A DNA stretch of 64,000 bases from JAAXHH01 sp965225915 (lineage in GTDB: Bacteria; JAAXHH01), in the NCBI GenBank assembly GCA_965225915.1, contig OZ245326.1, positions 2,480,001 through 2,544,000 of the forward strand. The letters run 5' to 3'. The notes below the pieces were generated by a model. It was not told the DNA's origin. It did not search any database and was given only the letters and a program-made list of their open reading frames with translations. The translations under genes and the position numbers were made by a program. Positions within the stretch are counted from its first letter, which is position 1. Every line of letters starts with the position of its first letter. Below are positions 44,809 to 56,600 of the stretch, one piece after another.

Positions 44809-47800
44809 ATGCGGTATATTTCCAGGTTCAAGAATTCTATACGTGCTTCAAGCGTTTACAGCTTGGCGTTCATGCTGACGTTTGCCCTGGCTGGTAGTTT
44901 GATCAGCGTCGAAGAAGCCGCGGCGCAGCGAGAGATCACGCTGACGGTGAGTCCGGAATCGATCGGTGAGGATGCATCGGATAACACGACCATCACCGTA
45001 ACAGCGACCAGGCCGTTGGCCCCCCCGGTGGCGCCTGCAACAGAAGGAACGGCGCCAGATTTTGTCGATGTCATTACCATTTCAGTACCCAATGACGAAG
45101 AAGACAATTTCACATTGTCTAATCCTCAAGGGACTACTTGGAATGCCGGTGATGAAGACAGAACGTTAGAACTCACCATAAATATTGCGTCAATAACAGG
45201 CACCGTCACGTTTGCAATAACCACCGAAGACGACCAGATCTTCGAGGCGTTCAAGAAGCTCACGATTTCTGGTGAGCATACGAACGCGTTCGTCGTTTCT
45301 ACCGCCCTCGAGATTCAAGACGACGATCACGAGCTTTCTATCTCGGCGGCGCCTAATGCTATCGATGAGGATGGCGGTGCGAAGCGGATCACCGTGACGG
45401 CCTTGGTGACCACGTCGCCTGTCAAAGACATTACGATTCCGGTGACGATTGTCCAGGGATCCGGTTACTCTCTGAACAGGTCTTCCCTCGGTATCGATAT
45501 TGATGCCGGAGAATCCAGCGGGACGGCCGCCTTTGAAGTCACCCCTGTCGATGACAATGTCTTCGGTGGTGATATCAAGGTCGAGATTGCAGTTGGATCT
45601 GGAACCGATCTTGTGAACCGCGGACCGACCAGCGTCACGATCAAGGACGACGAGAAACTGCCCGGCCTCAAACTTGCGGTATCTCCTGAAGAGATTGGTG
45701 AGGGTCAGGGTACTCGCAGGATTACCGTGACAGCCTCTCTGGACGATGGCGTCCTGTTGCCTACCGCGACTCGGGTTTCAGTCTCTGTGTCCCAGAACGG
45801 CGACCAGTACAGCACCACTGCCAGTGCTCTTTCGATTACGATTCCTGCGAATAGTAGTTCAGGCCAGACTCGTGTGAGTATTACGCCTGTTGCGGATAGC
45901 GTATTCGAAGCAGACGCTACTGAAATCGAGTTCACAGCTACCGCGATACTCGTGGCGGGCGACGATGACAGCGACCGCTCGGCATCAGCGAAGGTTTCGA
46001 TCATTGATGACGACCACGAAGTCGCTGTTACGGTTTCCGTTGCGTCTATCAAGGGTGATGTGACCACGGAAGTGGCCGTGTCGGCGAATCTGGTGCGACC
46101 TGCCAACCGGAACCTGTCGGTACTGGTAATGGTGCCGGCCACCACCACCAGGACCGGATACACACTGACGTCTCTAGCACTTCAGGGTGACATTCTTACG
46201 ATTCCAGTCAATGCGAATGAATCGAAGGGTACGGTCACTTTGACGGTTGATCCAGAGGGTACTTTCGATGATGAAACCTATAGTTCATCTGTTGATATTC
46301 CGCTGATGGTGGATCCGTCCAGCACCTTGACTGGAGTAGGAACCAAGATAACACTGGTGGATACTAAGATTCTGCCTGGATTGAAGCTGTCTGTCGACAA
46401 TGATAACATTGGCGAGAGTGACGTGGGTAGTGATCTTGAAATAGTAATTACTGCGGAACTGGATCTTATGGGCGGCAAAGCTGGCCTGGTGGCTACTCCT
46501 CCGACGGTAACAGTTGTAGTACCTCAGGATATTACTCAGTATGTACCGACCCAGGGTCAGCTGAATGAAGACGGCGACTATGTTATTACGATTAACATCG
46601 GCGCTAACGGTATGGGAACTGGAAACCTGACGATTACCCCCGTGCAGAATGAGATTTTCGAATCACATCAGAAGATTACGCTTGCGGCTTCGACGCAGTT
46701 GATCGCAGACGATGACGGTAGCAAGCGATCGGCATCTGCTGATATTACGCTGGAAGACGATGATCACGAGATCAAGTTGACCGCGACGCCGACTTCCGTG
46801 AATGAGGAAGACGGTACCAAGAAGATTACTGTCACGGCTACACTGACGGATGCACGCAGGACCGATATTTCGGTACCAGTGACCATTTCCGAGAATTCGG
46901 CTTTCTACGGCTTGAGCGCAAGCGTGCTGATGATTGACATCGATGCGGAAGAGTTCAAAGGTACGGATAGTTTCGAAATCACTCCGGTCGATAACGACAT
47001 GTATCACGGTAATCAGAAGGTCACGATCGACGTCGACAGTGACCGAAGCAACCTGGTACTCCGTGACATGGCCTCCGTGACGGTGGTGGACGACGAGGAG
47101 CTTCCTGCTCTTGCTCTTTCCGTTGATCCTGAAAACGTTGCAGAGGGTGACGGCGGACAGCGCGTGACGGTAACCGCTAAGTTGATGGATGGTGTGTTGC
47201 TTCCGACGAGCACGACAGTGAACGTAACGGTGTCGGAAGATGATGACCAGTACAGCCTTAGTGGAACGGAGCTCGCTATCTCGATTCCTGCCGGTCGTGA
47301 ATCAGGTACGGGTAGTGTAACTATTACCCCGGTATCCGATAATGTCTTCGAAGCCACCGCCACAAAGGTAACTTTTACCGGCAAGGCGACACTGGTCGAA
47401 GGCATGGACGACAGCAAGCGCGAGGACAGCGCTTCGGTTACGATCGTTGATGACGATCACCAGGTATCGTTGTCTGCTACACCGTCAACGGTTGAGATGG
47501 GTATGGCGACCGAAGTGACCGTGAAGGCGACGCTGGTGAGGCCGGCTGTACGTGACGTTATGGTCTCGGTAATGGTGCCTGAACCACCGACTGGTATTGA
47601 AGGTTACGAGTTGGATTCCGAAAATCTAAATGACACTACCGATATCCTGAGCATCATGATCGCAGCGGGCGATACGGAAGGAACGGTCACGTTGACGGTT
47701 ACACCGGGATCGAATTTTGGCCCTACTGACGAATTCTACGATGCCTCATTGGATATTCCGCTCAACGTGGATGACAGTAGTGTAGTAGCTGGGCTTGGCA

Positions 47801-50800
47801 CCAAGGTCACTATCGTAGATTCAAGGGTTCTGCCCGGTCTGAAGTTGACGGTTGAACCTGAGTCTTTCGTAGAAGAAGATGACCAGGGTAATGCAAACGC
47901 CACCAACATTTCCGTAACGGCGGAATTAGATCTCATGGATGGCAAGTCTGGTGAGTTGCGTAACGCGGTGACTGTTACGGTTGAGGTTCCGGAAGACGAT
48001 AATTTTTATACAGTGAACGAAACCGAACTAAGCATCACGATCCCATCCGGAGACTCAGAAAGCGCAGCCAATACCCAATTAACAATTACTCCCGATGCGG
48101 ATGAGATCTTCGAAGAGCACAAGAAGATCACGCTGAAGGCAACCGCCACGCTGATCGAACGTGAAGACAGCACCGAGCGGGAAGCCTCTGCTGACGTGAC
48201 GCTCATGGATAACGACCATGAGATCACGTTGACGGCGTCTCCGAAATCCGTAAAGGAAGAAGACGGTAAGAAGAAGATTACTGTAACCGCTATGCTTACG
48301 GACGCTCGTCGGACGGATATCACGGTTCCCGTGGCTATATCCGAAAACTCGGCGTTCTACAGTCTTAGTGAGAGCGACATCGAGATTGATATCGATGCGA
48401 ACAAGACTGAAGGTACGGCCAGCTTCGATATCACACCGATGGACAACGATACCTGGAACGGCAATCAGAAGGTCACGGTGTCTCTCGGTAGCGGAAGCGA
48501 TCTGGTTCTTCGCGATACCGCCACGATTACGGTTGTGGACGACGAGAAGTTGCCGAAACTGGTACTGTCCACAGATCCGGAATCAGTGATGGAAGACGGC
48601 GGTGGCCAGCGGGTTACGGTGACGGCGACGCTTGAAGAAGGCGTAACCTTAGGCACGAACACGGCCGTTTCGGTAACGGTATCGGAAAACGACGAACAGT
48701 ACGCCCTCAGCGGTACTGAAATCGCAATATCGATACCTTCCGGGGGAACATCGGGTGAAGGCAGCGTGACCATCACGCCTATCGATGACGCCATTTTCGA
48801 GGCCGGTGGTACCGACGTAACTTTTACGGCCAAGGCGCAACTTGTAGACGGCGTAGATGACAGCAAACGCGAAGAGTCTGCCAAGGTTAACATTGCCGAC
48901 GACGATCACCAGGTATCGCTTTCGGTCTCACATTCCACTGTTGAACGCGAAGCAGATGGTGCGGGAACCGATGTAGCCGTCAAGGCAACTCTAGTAAGAC
49001 CGACACCGCGCCAGGTCATAGTTATGGTGTCAGTACCTGCTTCGACGGATGGATATACGTTGACAGGCGATGCCGCAGTTTTTAGTAACGACTTATTGAG
49101 TATTACGATCAAAGCAGGTGATTCGGAAGGTATGTCTACGATTACGGTGACACCCGATGCTGAGTTCGGCCCCGATGACACAAACTACAATGCTTCAGTG
49201 AATATCCCACTTGAAATTGCCAGTACTAGCGTTGTAGCAGGTCTCGGTACAAAGATCACCGTTGTAGATGCCAAGATTCTGCCAGGCCTGAAGTTGACCG
49301 TCAGCCCTGAGTCGATAGATGAAGATGATGCTCAAGGTCAAGCTACGGCTCAGACCATTACCGTAACAGCAACCCTTGATCTGATGGACGATAAGTCTGG
49401 TAGGCTTACCACTCCCACGACAGTTACAGTGGAAGTACCATCGGATGATGATTTTTACGAGTTAACGTCTGGGGTTACCGATGGCGAGTTGACAATAACT
49501 ATCGACGCCAATGATGATGAGGAGTTCACCTCTTTCACGATAACTCCTGGCGGCGATACGATCTTCGAAGAACATAAGAAGATCACATTGAAAGCTTCAG
49601 CGCAATTAATTGCAGACGTCGACGGCAGCAAGCGTGAAGCTTCAGCGGATCTTACGATCAAGGACAATGACCACGAGCTTTCGCTGACAGCAACGCCTTC
49701 TACCGTGAAAGAAGAAGATGGTAAGAAGACCATTACCGTGACTGCGACGCTTACAGACGATCGAAGAGCCGACATCACGGTTCCGGTAACGATATCCACA
49801 AACTCGACGTACTACAGTCTCAGCGAGACCGCGCTCGAAATCGATATCGATGCGGGTGACATGGATGGACGGGCCACTTTCGACATCACTCCGGTAGACA
49901 ACAGTACCTGGAACGGCGACCAGAAGATTACGATTACCCTCGATAGTGGTAGTGATCTGGTACTTCGTGACGACGCTACTGTTACACTGGTCGATGACGA
50001 GAAACTGCCGAATCTGGTTCTGTCTACTGATCCTGAGAAGGTGACTGAGGGTGGTGGTGGACAACGCGTGACGGTGACGGCGACACTAGAGGAAGGTGTA
50101 TTGTTGCCGACGAACACGGCGGTCACGGTGGAAATAAAGGAAAACGACGATCAGTACAGTCTGAGTGGTACTGAGATCGCAATTTCGATACGCGCCGGCC
50201 AGGATTCAGGTTCGGGCAACGTGACCATCACGCCGGTCTCTGATAATATATTTGAGGCCAGTGCTACCACGATTGACTTCACGGCAAAGGCTCAGCTTGT
50301 CGCAGATGTAGACGGCAGCAAGCGCGACGCAACCGCTTCAGTATCCATCGTCGACGACGATCATGAAGTAACGTTGTCGGCATCTCCGGGTACGTTGAAG
50401 GGAGATGTCACCAAAGATGTTACTGTCACGGCTAGACTCGTTCGTCCAGCGGTACAGGATGTAATGATTTCAGTATCGGTTCCTGCAACTGTTGATCGAG
50501 GAAATGATTATGAACTGAGTGTTGATGGTACCGCGCTGGACGCTGAGTCCTTTAGTATTCCGATCAGTGCAGGAGATTCAAATGGATCGACTGTATTGAA
50601 CGTGAATACTGGTCAAGTATTCGGCGATGCGAATTATAGCGCTGCCGTGGAGATTCCCTTGGGCATAGCGTCGAGTAACACTCTGGCTGGACTTGGAACC
50701 AAGATCACGATCGTGGATTCCAAGACCCTTCCTGGGCTGAAACTTGCTGCGAGTCCTATGATGTTCGAAGAAGGGGATAATCCTGAAATGCCCACCGTAC

Positions 50801-53667
50801 AAGCCATCACAGTCACAGCAACACTGGATCTTGGAAGTGATGGTGGTAGGTTTGCCGCAGACGTAACGGTAACGGTTGCAGTACCCGAAGATGAAGATTT
50901 CTATACGCTGGGTGGTTTGACCGATGATGGAACAATGACGGTTACCATTCAAGCCAATGAAACTGAAGGTGTGAATAGTAACACGTTAACGATCACCCCC
51001 GAAGCCGATACGATCTTCGAAGAACACAAGAAGATCACGCTGAAGGCTACCGCGACGCTGGTAGACGGTGTCGACAGTAGCAAGCGTGAAGCCACGGCCG
51101 ATGTCACGCTACGGGACGATGATCACGAGGTTACCCTTGCTGTCGATCCTACTTCTGTGAAGGAGGAAGGTGGCACAAAAGAGATCAAGGTGACGGCATC
51201 CCTGACCGACTCAAGGCGATCCGACATCACGATCCCGGTAACCATATCCACCTCATCGTACTACGGCCTGAGCGAGACCTCGCTGGAGATCGATATCGAT
51301 GCTGGTGATCTGACTGGTGATGAGACCTTTGAGATCACCCCGGTCGACAATGCTACCTATGATGGCAACCAGAAGATTACGGTGTCGTTGGGTGGAGGAA
51401 GCGACCTGGTGCTCCGCGATGACGCTACGCTTACCTTGAATGACGACGAGAATCTGCCGACGCTGGTACTGTCGGTTGACCCGGATGAAGTCACGGAAGG
51501 TGGCGGCGCGCAGCGGGTAACGGTAAGCGCGATGCTGGAAGACGGCGTAATGCTTTCTTCGACTACGGAGGTTTCGGTGGAAGTAGGCGAAGATGATGAT
51601 CAGTACAATTTAAGTGGTAACAAACTGACGATCATGATTCCGGCCAATGGCAACATGGGCCAGGGCAGCATTACTGTAACGCCCATCGATGACATCATCT
51701 TCGAAGATCACATCGCGATATCGTTCAAGGCGAACGCCCAGCTTGTTGCCGGTGATGACGACAGCAAGGTGGAAGCCAGTGCTTCCGTATCATTGCGGGA
51801 TAACGATCACGAAGTCTCGCTCTCGGTTGCACCTGCGGTCATTTCTGAGGTTGGAGGCGAGAAAGATGTGACCGTAACAGCCACACTGATTAGACCCGCT
51901 CCTCAGGATGTAACTATTGCGGTGAGCTTGCCGGCTGTAGAGGATCGAGCTGGCAAGTACGGACTGATGAGCGGAACGGAAATGAATACTGAATTGACCG
52001 AACTGAACATCATGATTGAGGCTGGAGATACCAGTGGCAAGGTGACGCTGACGGTAACTCCCACTCCAAACCAGGATTACACCGGCAACATCACGATTTC
52101 GTTGACGGGTCGCGCTGTGCGGGGTGCGGATATCACGATCACAGATGCTCAGCAGGTCACGGTCATGCTGGCGGCGGCGCCTGCCACGGTATCTGAATCC
52201 GGTGGTTCGGAGGATATCGAGGTTACGGCCACGCTGACTGGCCGATTGGTGAATGATCTTGAAATCGCTTTGGCGTTGGGTGGTGAGGCGACCGAGGGCG
52301 TGGATTACGACGCATCCGGTCTGCTTGAAATCACAGTACCTTCCGGTTCCAAGTCGGCCTCGGCAACGATCACGATTTCCGCGGCGGATGATCTGGAATA
52401 TGAAGGTAATGAAACGATTACTATTTCCGGTTCAACTGCAGGTGGTAACGCTGTGTCGTCAGCCACGGTCACCGTGCTGGACAACCACGAGGTGCCATTG
52501 GCTTCGGTCATGGTCGATGTAGACGAAATTAACGAGGGTGATGGCCCGACGGATGTAACCATTACGGCAACGCTCGCTGGTACGAGCGGCGAGGATATTG
52601 AGATCGCTCTGTCGAAACCGGGTACGGCTACAATCGGCGAGGACTTCACGGTATCGTCCGAGCAGGTTGACTTCGTTATTCCAGCAGGAAGTTCTTCTGC
52701 CACAAAGATGGTCACGATCACACCTGAAGATGACGCACTGTACGAAGGTGATGAAGTGATCAACGTGACAGTTAGAGCCACATTGTTCGGCAATAATATC
52801 GGTGAACGGCTTACTACCGATATCACTTTGGTCGATAACGATCCGGTACCGATGATTGCCCTTTCGGTCGATGTGGATACTATCAACGAGGGTGACGGAG
52901 CGACGGACGTTGCAATCACGGCCACCGCTTCCGGCGCCAGTGCTGTCGATATTCCGATCACGTTGTCCAAACCGGGTTCGGCCGTAATCGGTGAAGACTT
53001 CAACGTATCGTCCGAGGAGGAAGATTTCATCTTAGCCGCAGGTGATCTGACGGCAATGAAAGTTGTGACGATCACTCCGGTCGATGATGAAATCTATGAA
53101 GGTGACGAGCACTTCATGGTCAATGGTACCGTGCCTGGTCTCGAAGGTGATGAAGAGGTCAGCGGTACGATGATAACTCTGACGGACAACGATGCTGTTC
53201 CGACGGTTACACTGGCCGTAGCACCCGATATGATCGCTGAAGGTAGCGAAGTCGAGTTCACGATAACGGCTACGCCGTCTCACATGAGCGCCATGCCGAT
53301 TACGATCGAACTGGACAAATCGGCTGGCACGGCTACGCCTGGTGATGACTTCACGGTAGCGGCGCCCGAAGGTGCCTTCATGATCGAGGCGCTCGGAGAG
53401 TCCGCCACGAAGATGGTTACACTGACTGCTTTGGCCGACATGCTCTACGAGCAGGATGAGATCATCGTAGTGGGTGGAACGTCCAGCACGGGTGGCTCGG
53501 AAGCCATGGCTGTTGTGACTGACGAGATCACGCTGACCGACGGCGATATGATGCCGATGGTCGCCCTGTCGGCTAACGTATCCGAGATCACGGAGAACGG
53601 CGAGGCCGTGAGTGTGACGGTAACGGCCACGCTGGTCCGGTCTGAGTTCCATGCCCATTACGGTTGA
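44809..53667 (+). CDS. Giant Calx-beta-repeat adhesin, N-terminal part (frameshift at 53644)
   Basis: ATG 44809, ten bases after AAGGAG, gives an export signal ending near AAA/Q. An in-frame ATG at 44647 with an equally good ribosome site would add 54 residues. The mature protein is a chain of about 25 Calx-beta-like domains of some 110-125 residues, each with a LTVSPESIGED-like start, ITVTATL strand and EIDIDAG or DITPVDN loop, joined by Asp-rich linkers such as VDDDHE that may bind calcium. The frame stops at 53667 after nonsense residues; removing G53644 joins it to the autotransporter part, giving 4051 residues. The protein was probably secreted and held at the cell surface. Confidence 0.85.
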   Translation: MRYISRFKNSIRASSVYSLAFMLTFALAGSLISVEEAAAQREITLTVSPESIGEDASDNTTITVTATRPLAPPVAPATEGTAPDFVDVITISVPNDEEDNFTLSNPQGTTWNAGDEDRTLELTINIASITGTVTFAITTEDDQIFEAFKKLTISGEHTNAFVVSTALEIQDDDHELSISAAPNAIDEDGGAKRITVTALVTTSPVKDITIPVTIVQGSGYSLNRSSLGIDIDAGESSGTAAFEVTPVDDNVFGGDIKVEIAVGSGTDLVNRGPTSVTIKDDEKLPGLKLAVSPEEIGEGQGTRRITVTASLDDGVLLPTATRVSVSVSQNGDQYSTTASALSITIPANSSSGQTRVSITPVADSVFEADATEIEFTATAILVAGDDDSDRSASAKVSIIDDDHEVAVTVSVASIKGDVTTEVAVSANLVRPANRNLSVLVMVPATTTRTGYTLTSLALQGDILTIPVNANESKGTVTLTVDPEGTFDDETYSSSVDIPLMVDPSSTLTGVGTKITLVDTKILPGLKLSVDNDNIGESDVGSDLEIVITAELDLMGGKAGLVATPPTVTVVVPQDITQYVPTQGQLNEDGDYVITINIGANGMGTGNLTITPVQNEIFESHQKITLAASTQLIADDDGSKRSASADITLEDDDHEIKLTATPTSVNEEDGTKKITVTATLTDARRTDISVPVTISENSAFYGLSASVLMIDIDAEEFKGTDSFEITPVDNDMYHGNQKVTIDVDSDRSNLVLRDMASVTVVDDEELPALALSVDPENVAEGDGGQRVTVTAKLMDGVLLPTSTTVNVTVSEDDDQYSLSGTELAISIPAGRESGTGSVTITPVSDNVFEATATKVTFTGKATLVEGMDDSKREDSASVTIVDDDHQVSLSATPSTVEMGMATEVTVKATLVRPAVRDVMVSVMVPEPPTGIEGYELDSENLNDTTDILSIMIAAGDTEGTVTLTVTPGSNFGPTDEFYDASLDIPLNVDDSSVVAGLGTKVTIVDSRVLPGLKLTVEPESFVEEDDQGNANATNISVTAELDLMDGKSGELRNAVTVTVEVPEDDNFYTVNETELSITIPSGDSESAANTQLTITPDADEIFEEHKKITLKATATLIEREDSTEREASADVTLMDNDHEITLTASPKSVKEEDGKKKITVTAMLTDARRTDITVPVAISENSAFYSLSESDIEIDIDANKTEGTASFDITPMDNDTWNGNQKVTVSLGSGSDLVLRDTATITVVDDEKLPKLVLSTDPESVMEDGGGQRVTVTATLEEGVTLGTNTAVSVTVSENDEQYALSGTEIAISIPSGGTSGEGSVTITPIDDAIFEAGGTDVTFTAKAQLVDGVDDSKREESAKVNIADDDHQVSLSVSHSTVEREADGAGTDVAVKATLVRPTPRQVIVMVSVPASTDGYTLTGDAAVFSNDLLSITIKAGDSEGMSTITVTPDAEFGPDDTNYNASVNIPLEIASTSVVAGLGTKITVVDAKILPGLKLTVSPESIDEDDAQGQATAQTITVTATLDLMDDKSGRLTTPTTVTVEVPSDDDFYELTSGVTDGELTITIDANDDEEFTSFTITPGGDTIFEEHKKITLKASAQLIADVDGSKREASADLTIKDNDHELSLTATPSTVKEEDGKKTITVTATLTDDRRADITVPVTISTNSTYYSLSETALEIDIDAGDMDGRATFDITPVDNSTWNGDQKITITLDSGSDLVLRDDATVTLVDDEKLPNLVLSTDPEKVTEGGGGQRVTVTATLEEGVLLPTNTAVTVEIKENDDQYSLSGTEIAISIRAGQDSGSGNVTITPVSDNIFEASATTIDFTAKAQLVADVDGSKRDATASVSIVDDDHEVTLSASPGTLKGDVTKDVTVTARLVRPAVQDVMISVSVPATVDRGNDYELSVDGTALDAESFSIPISAGDSNGSTVLNVNTGQVFGDANYSAAVEIPLGIASSNTLAGLGTKITIVDSKTLPGLKLAASPMMFEEGDNPEMPTVQAITVTATLDLGSDGGRFAADVTVTVAVPEDEDFYTLGGLTDDGTMTVTIQANETEGVNSNTLTITPEADTIFEEHKKITLKATATLVDGVDSSKREATADVTLRDDDHEVTLAVDPTSVKEEGGTKEIKVTASLTDSRRSDITIPVTISTSSYYGLSETSLEIDIDAGDLTGDETFEITPVDNATYDGNQKITVSLGGGSDLVLRDDATLTLNDDENLPTLVLSVDPDEVTEGGGAQRVTVSAMLEDGVMLSSTTEVSVEVGEDDDQYNLSGNKLTIMIPANGNMGQGSITVTPIDDIIFEDHIAISFKANAQLVAGDDDSKVEASASVSLRDNDHEVSLSVAPAVISEVGGEKDVTVTATLIRPAPQDVTIAVSLPAVEDRAGKYGLMSGTEMNTELTELNIMIEAGDTSGKVTLTVTPTPNQDYTGNITISLTGRAVRGADITITDAQQVTVMLAAAPATVSESGGSEDIEVTATLTGRLVNDLEIALALGGEATEGVDYDASGLLEITVPSGSKSASATITISAADDLEYEGNETITISGSTAGGNAVSSATVTVLDNHEVPLASVMVDVDEINEGDGPTDVTITATLAGTSGEDIEIALSKPGTATIGEDFTVSSEQVDFVIPAGSSSATKMVTITPEDDALYEGDEVINVTVRATLFGNNIGERLTTDITLVDNDPVPMIALSVDVDTINEGDGATDVAITATASGASAVDIPITLSKPGSAVIGEDFNVSSEEEDFILAAGDLTAMKVVTITPVDDEIYEGDEHFMVNGTVPGLEGDEEVSGTMITLTDNDAVPTVTLAVAPDMIAEGSEVEFTITATPSHMSAMPITIELDKSAGTATPGDDFTVAAPEGAFMIEALGESATKMVTLTALADMLYEQDEIIVVGGTSSTGGSEAMAVVTDEITLTDGDMMPMVALSANVSEITENGEAVSVTVTATLVRSEFHAHYG
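46372..52140 (+). repeat. Higher-order repeat: four copies of a four-domain Calx-beta block (about 1.45 kb)
   Basis: The marker LPGLKL recurs at 46372, 47830, 49279 and 50728, intervals of 1458, 1449 and 1449 bp (486, 483, 483 residues). Each block has the same four-domain order: an LPGLKL domain, a DDDHE domain, an LPxLxLS domain and a second DDDH domain. The fourth copy diverges near its end at about 52140. A partial related LPGLKL unit precedes at 45661. Confidence 0.85.
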
Positions 53668-56600
53668 ACTTGCCAAGTCCGGTTCGGCAGTGAAGGGTGA
53701 AGACTACAGTGTGACCGGTGAAGGGACGATAACGGTCGACGCTGGCGAAGAAGCTGGTGCGACGGTCTTGATGATCGCCCCGGTAGACGATCAAGTCTAT
53801 GAAGGCAACGAGATGATCGTTATCGGCGGTATGGCCGGCGAAGAAGTTGCCGACGCCGCGACGATCACCTTGGTGGACGACGAATCCGTACCGACGGTTA
53901 CTCTGTCGATTGATCCAGGTATGATGGACGAGGGTGAAGAGCAGGAATTCACCATAACGGCGACCACCGAGCCCATGAGTTCCATGCCGATTACGATTGA
54001 ACTGGACAAATCGGCTGGTACGGCTCAGCCTGGTGCTGATTTCGAATTGACGGGTGCTACCGAAGGTCCGTTCATGATCGCAGCGCTGACAGAGTCTTCC
54101 ACTAAGATGGTAACGCTGATGGCGATTGACGATGATCTCTACGAAGGCGAAGAGGAAATCGCTGTCGGTGGATCGGCAAGCGTGGGCGATGATGCAGTCG
54201 CCGCAGGATTTGTGGCTACGTCGATCACGTTGAACGACGCCCAAACCATGCCGACCTTCACGCTGGTGGCGGATCCGGCGGCGGTTAACGAAAATGCCGG
54301 TCCTACGCCTGTGTTAGTAACGGCGACCGCTTCGGGTCGTAGCTCGATGCCATTGACCCTGGCGATCGTTCCGGTACTGGAACAAAGTACCATTACTATT
54401 GGTGAAGACGCGGCCGTGACGGGTGATCTGTCCATCACGGTTGCCGCAGGATCGCTGGAAGGTAGCACGACAATAACGGCAGTGGTTATTGATGATGATA
54501 TCTACGAGGGCGACGAATATGCAGTGATCGTCGGCCGGATCGGAGATATGGTCACTCCACCCATCACGCTGACCATCATCGACGACGAAGTGCAGCCGAC
54601 GGTCACGCTGTCACTGGATCCCGAATCTGTTGAAGAGGGTGGCGGAGCGCAGCCGTTCACCGTATCGGGTGAAGCTTCCGGCCGTAGTTCCATGGACCTG
54701 ACGGTAATGCTCGCTCCGTTGCCAACGAGTACGGTAACGCTGGGCGAGGACGGCGGCGTCCAGGGTACCATGTCGTTCGTCATCTCCGCGCTTGAAACCG
54801 AAGGCAGCACGACGCTGACGGCCCTGCCTGTGGACGACGATCTTTATGAGACCACGGAATACCTGGTCATCGCCGGTAGTGTCAACGGTGATCCTACTGC
54901 CAACACAGTGACGCTGGCTGTCCTGGACAACGACGCGCCGGACGTAGCGGTGAGCACGAGTCCGACTGCCATTCGTGAGGACGGTGGTTCTCAGACGGTC
55001 ACGGTGGATGTGGTGATGTCCGGTATCACGGTACCCGTACCGACGGATATCTCGCTGGCCCTTTCTGGAACGGCCGGTAGTGCCGACTACACCATGTCCG
55101 GTACACCGGAACTTCAGATCGCCGCCGGTGAAACGACAGCGTCGACGCAATTGACTTTCGCAGTCGTTGCCGACGATGTCTACGAGCCGAGCAACGAGAC
55201 TATCGTGCTGAACGCCAGTTGGAACGGTACGGCGATCGGTACGGCTACGATTACCGTAGTCGACGATTACGAACCGCCTACGGTAGTCAGCGCGCTTCCC
55301 GCGGTAACAATGGAAGCGGGTAACTCAATGGAGATGGACGTGGCTGGGTCTTTCAGGGGCCGGGTCCTTACGTTCTCGGCATCCTCGTCCGACGCCAATA
55401 TAGCCACTGCGGTGGTTTCTGGTTCGTCCTTGACGATAGAAGGTGTTCGCAAGGGTGCGGCGCGGGTCACGGTAATGGCGACCAATGACGCGTCGAGCGC
55501 CAGTTACGAAATCGCGGTGACGGTAACGGCGATAGCCGCCGAGCAGATGGTCTACACCGACATCCTCGCTGCCATGGGCCGGAACATCCTGTCGAGCGTG
55601 TCCAACACGATCGGCGGAAGGTTCTCCGTAGGCGCCGCCGAACGGCAGATGGCACTCGCCAACCGGCGTGTCGATGGCATGGCGGCCGGTATGGAAGCGT
55701 TGATCGGACTGTCCGGTACGCAGGCAACTACGAAGTATGGTATCACAGACGATACCCAGGAACGTAATCGCCGTCAGGCCGTATCGACCCGTGAATTGAT
55801 GCGCGGTACCTCCTTCTACTACGCCCTCGACGATGCACCGCAGGGTGGAATGAACGGTGGACTGAGCTGGACGATCTGGGGCGCCGGTGACTGGAATGCC
55901 TTCGAAGGCTCACCTTCGGCGACATCCAGTTACAATGGAACCCTGATGTCCGGTTACGTCGGTATCGACGTGTCGAAGAACGCCAGTTGGATCGCCGGTG
56001 TGGCCGTTGGCCGCACGATGGGAGAGGCCGACTACGATGTGACCGTCACGGACGGTACACTCGAAGCGACCCTGAACAGTGTGTATCCTTACGTACACTG
56101 GACAGGCCCCGGTTGCTGCGTCGAAATCTGGGGTATCGGCGGGTTCGGTACCGGTGACGTCGAAGTGGCAGACGGCATGAGCGATCTGTCCATGAGTCTT
56201 GGATTGATCGGTGTACGCGCCCAGTTGGTAGGCGCTGCTACCGGCGGTCTGGATCTCGACTTGATCGGTGATGCCGGTATCGCCAAGCTGTCCACCGCGG
56301 AAAGCGCTTCTGCTTCCCTGGCCGATCTGGAAGCCAGTGTACAGCGGGTCCGCGTCGGTCTCGAAGGTTCCGTAACGTCCCAGATGGGCAACGGAATGCT
56401 GGTAACGCCTTTCGCCCAGGTGTCCGGTCGTTATGACGGCGGTGACGGTCAGACCGGTAACGGTCTCGAAGTTGCCGGTGGTCTCCGCGTTGCTGGAAAC
56501 AGGGCCGGTCTCGAAGCCCGCGGTCGCTACCTGGCCATGCATACGGGCGAAGAGGTCAAGGAACACGGCGTATCGGTCGTGGCTTACCTGAGACCGATGG

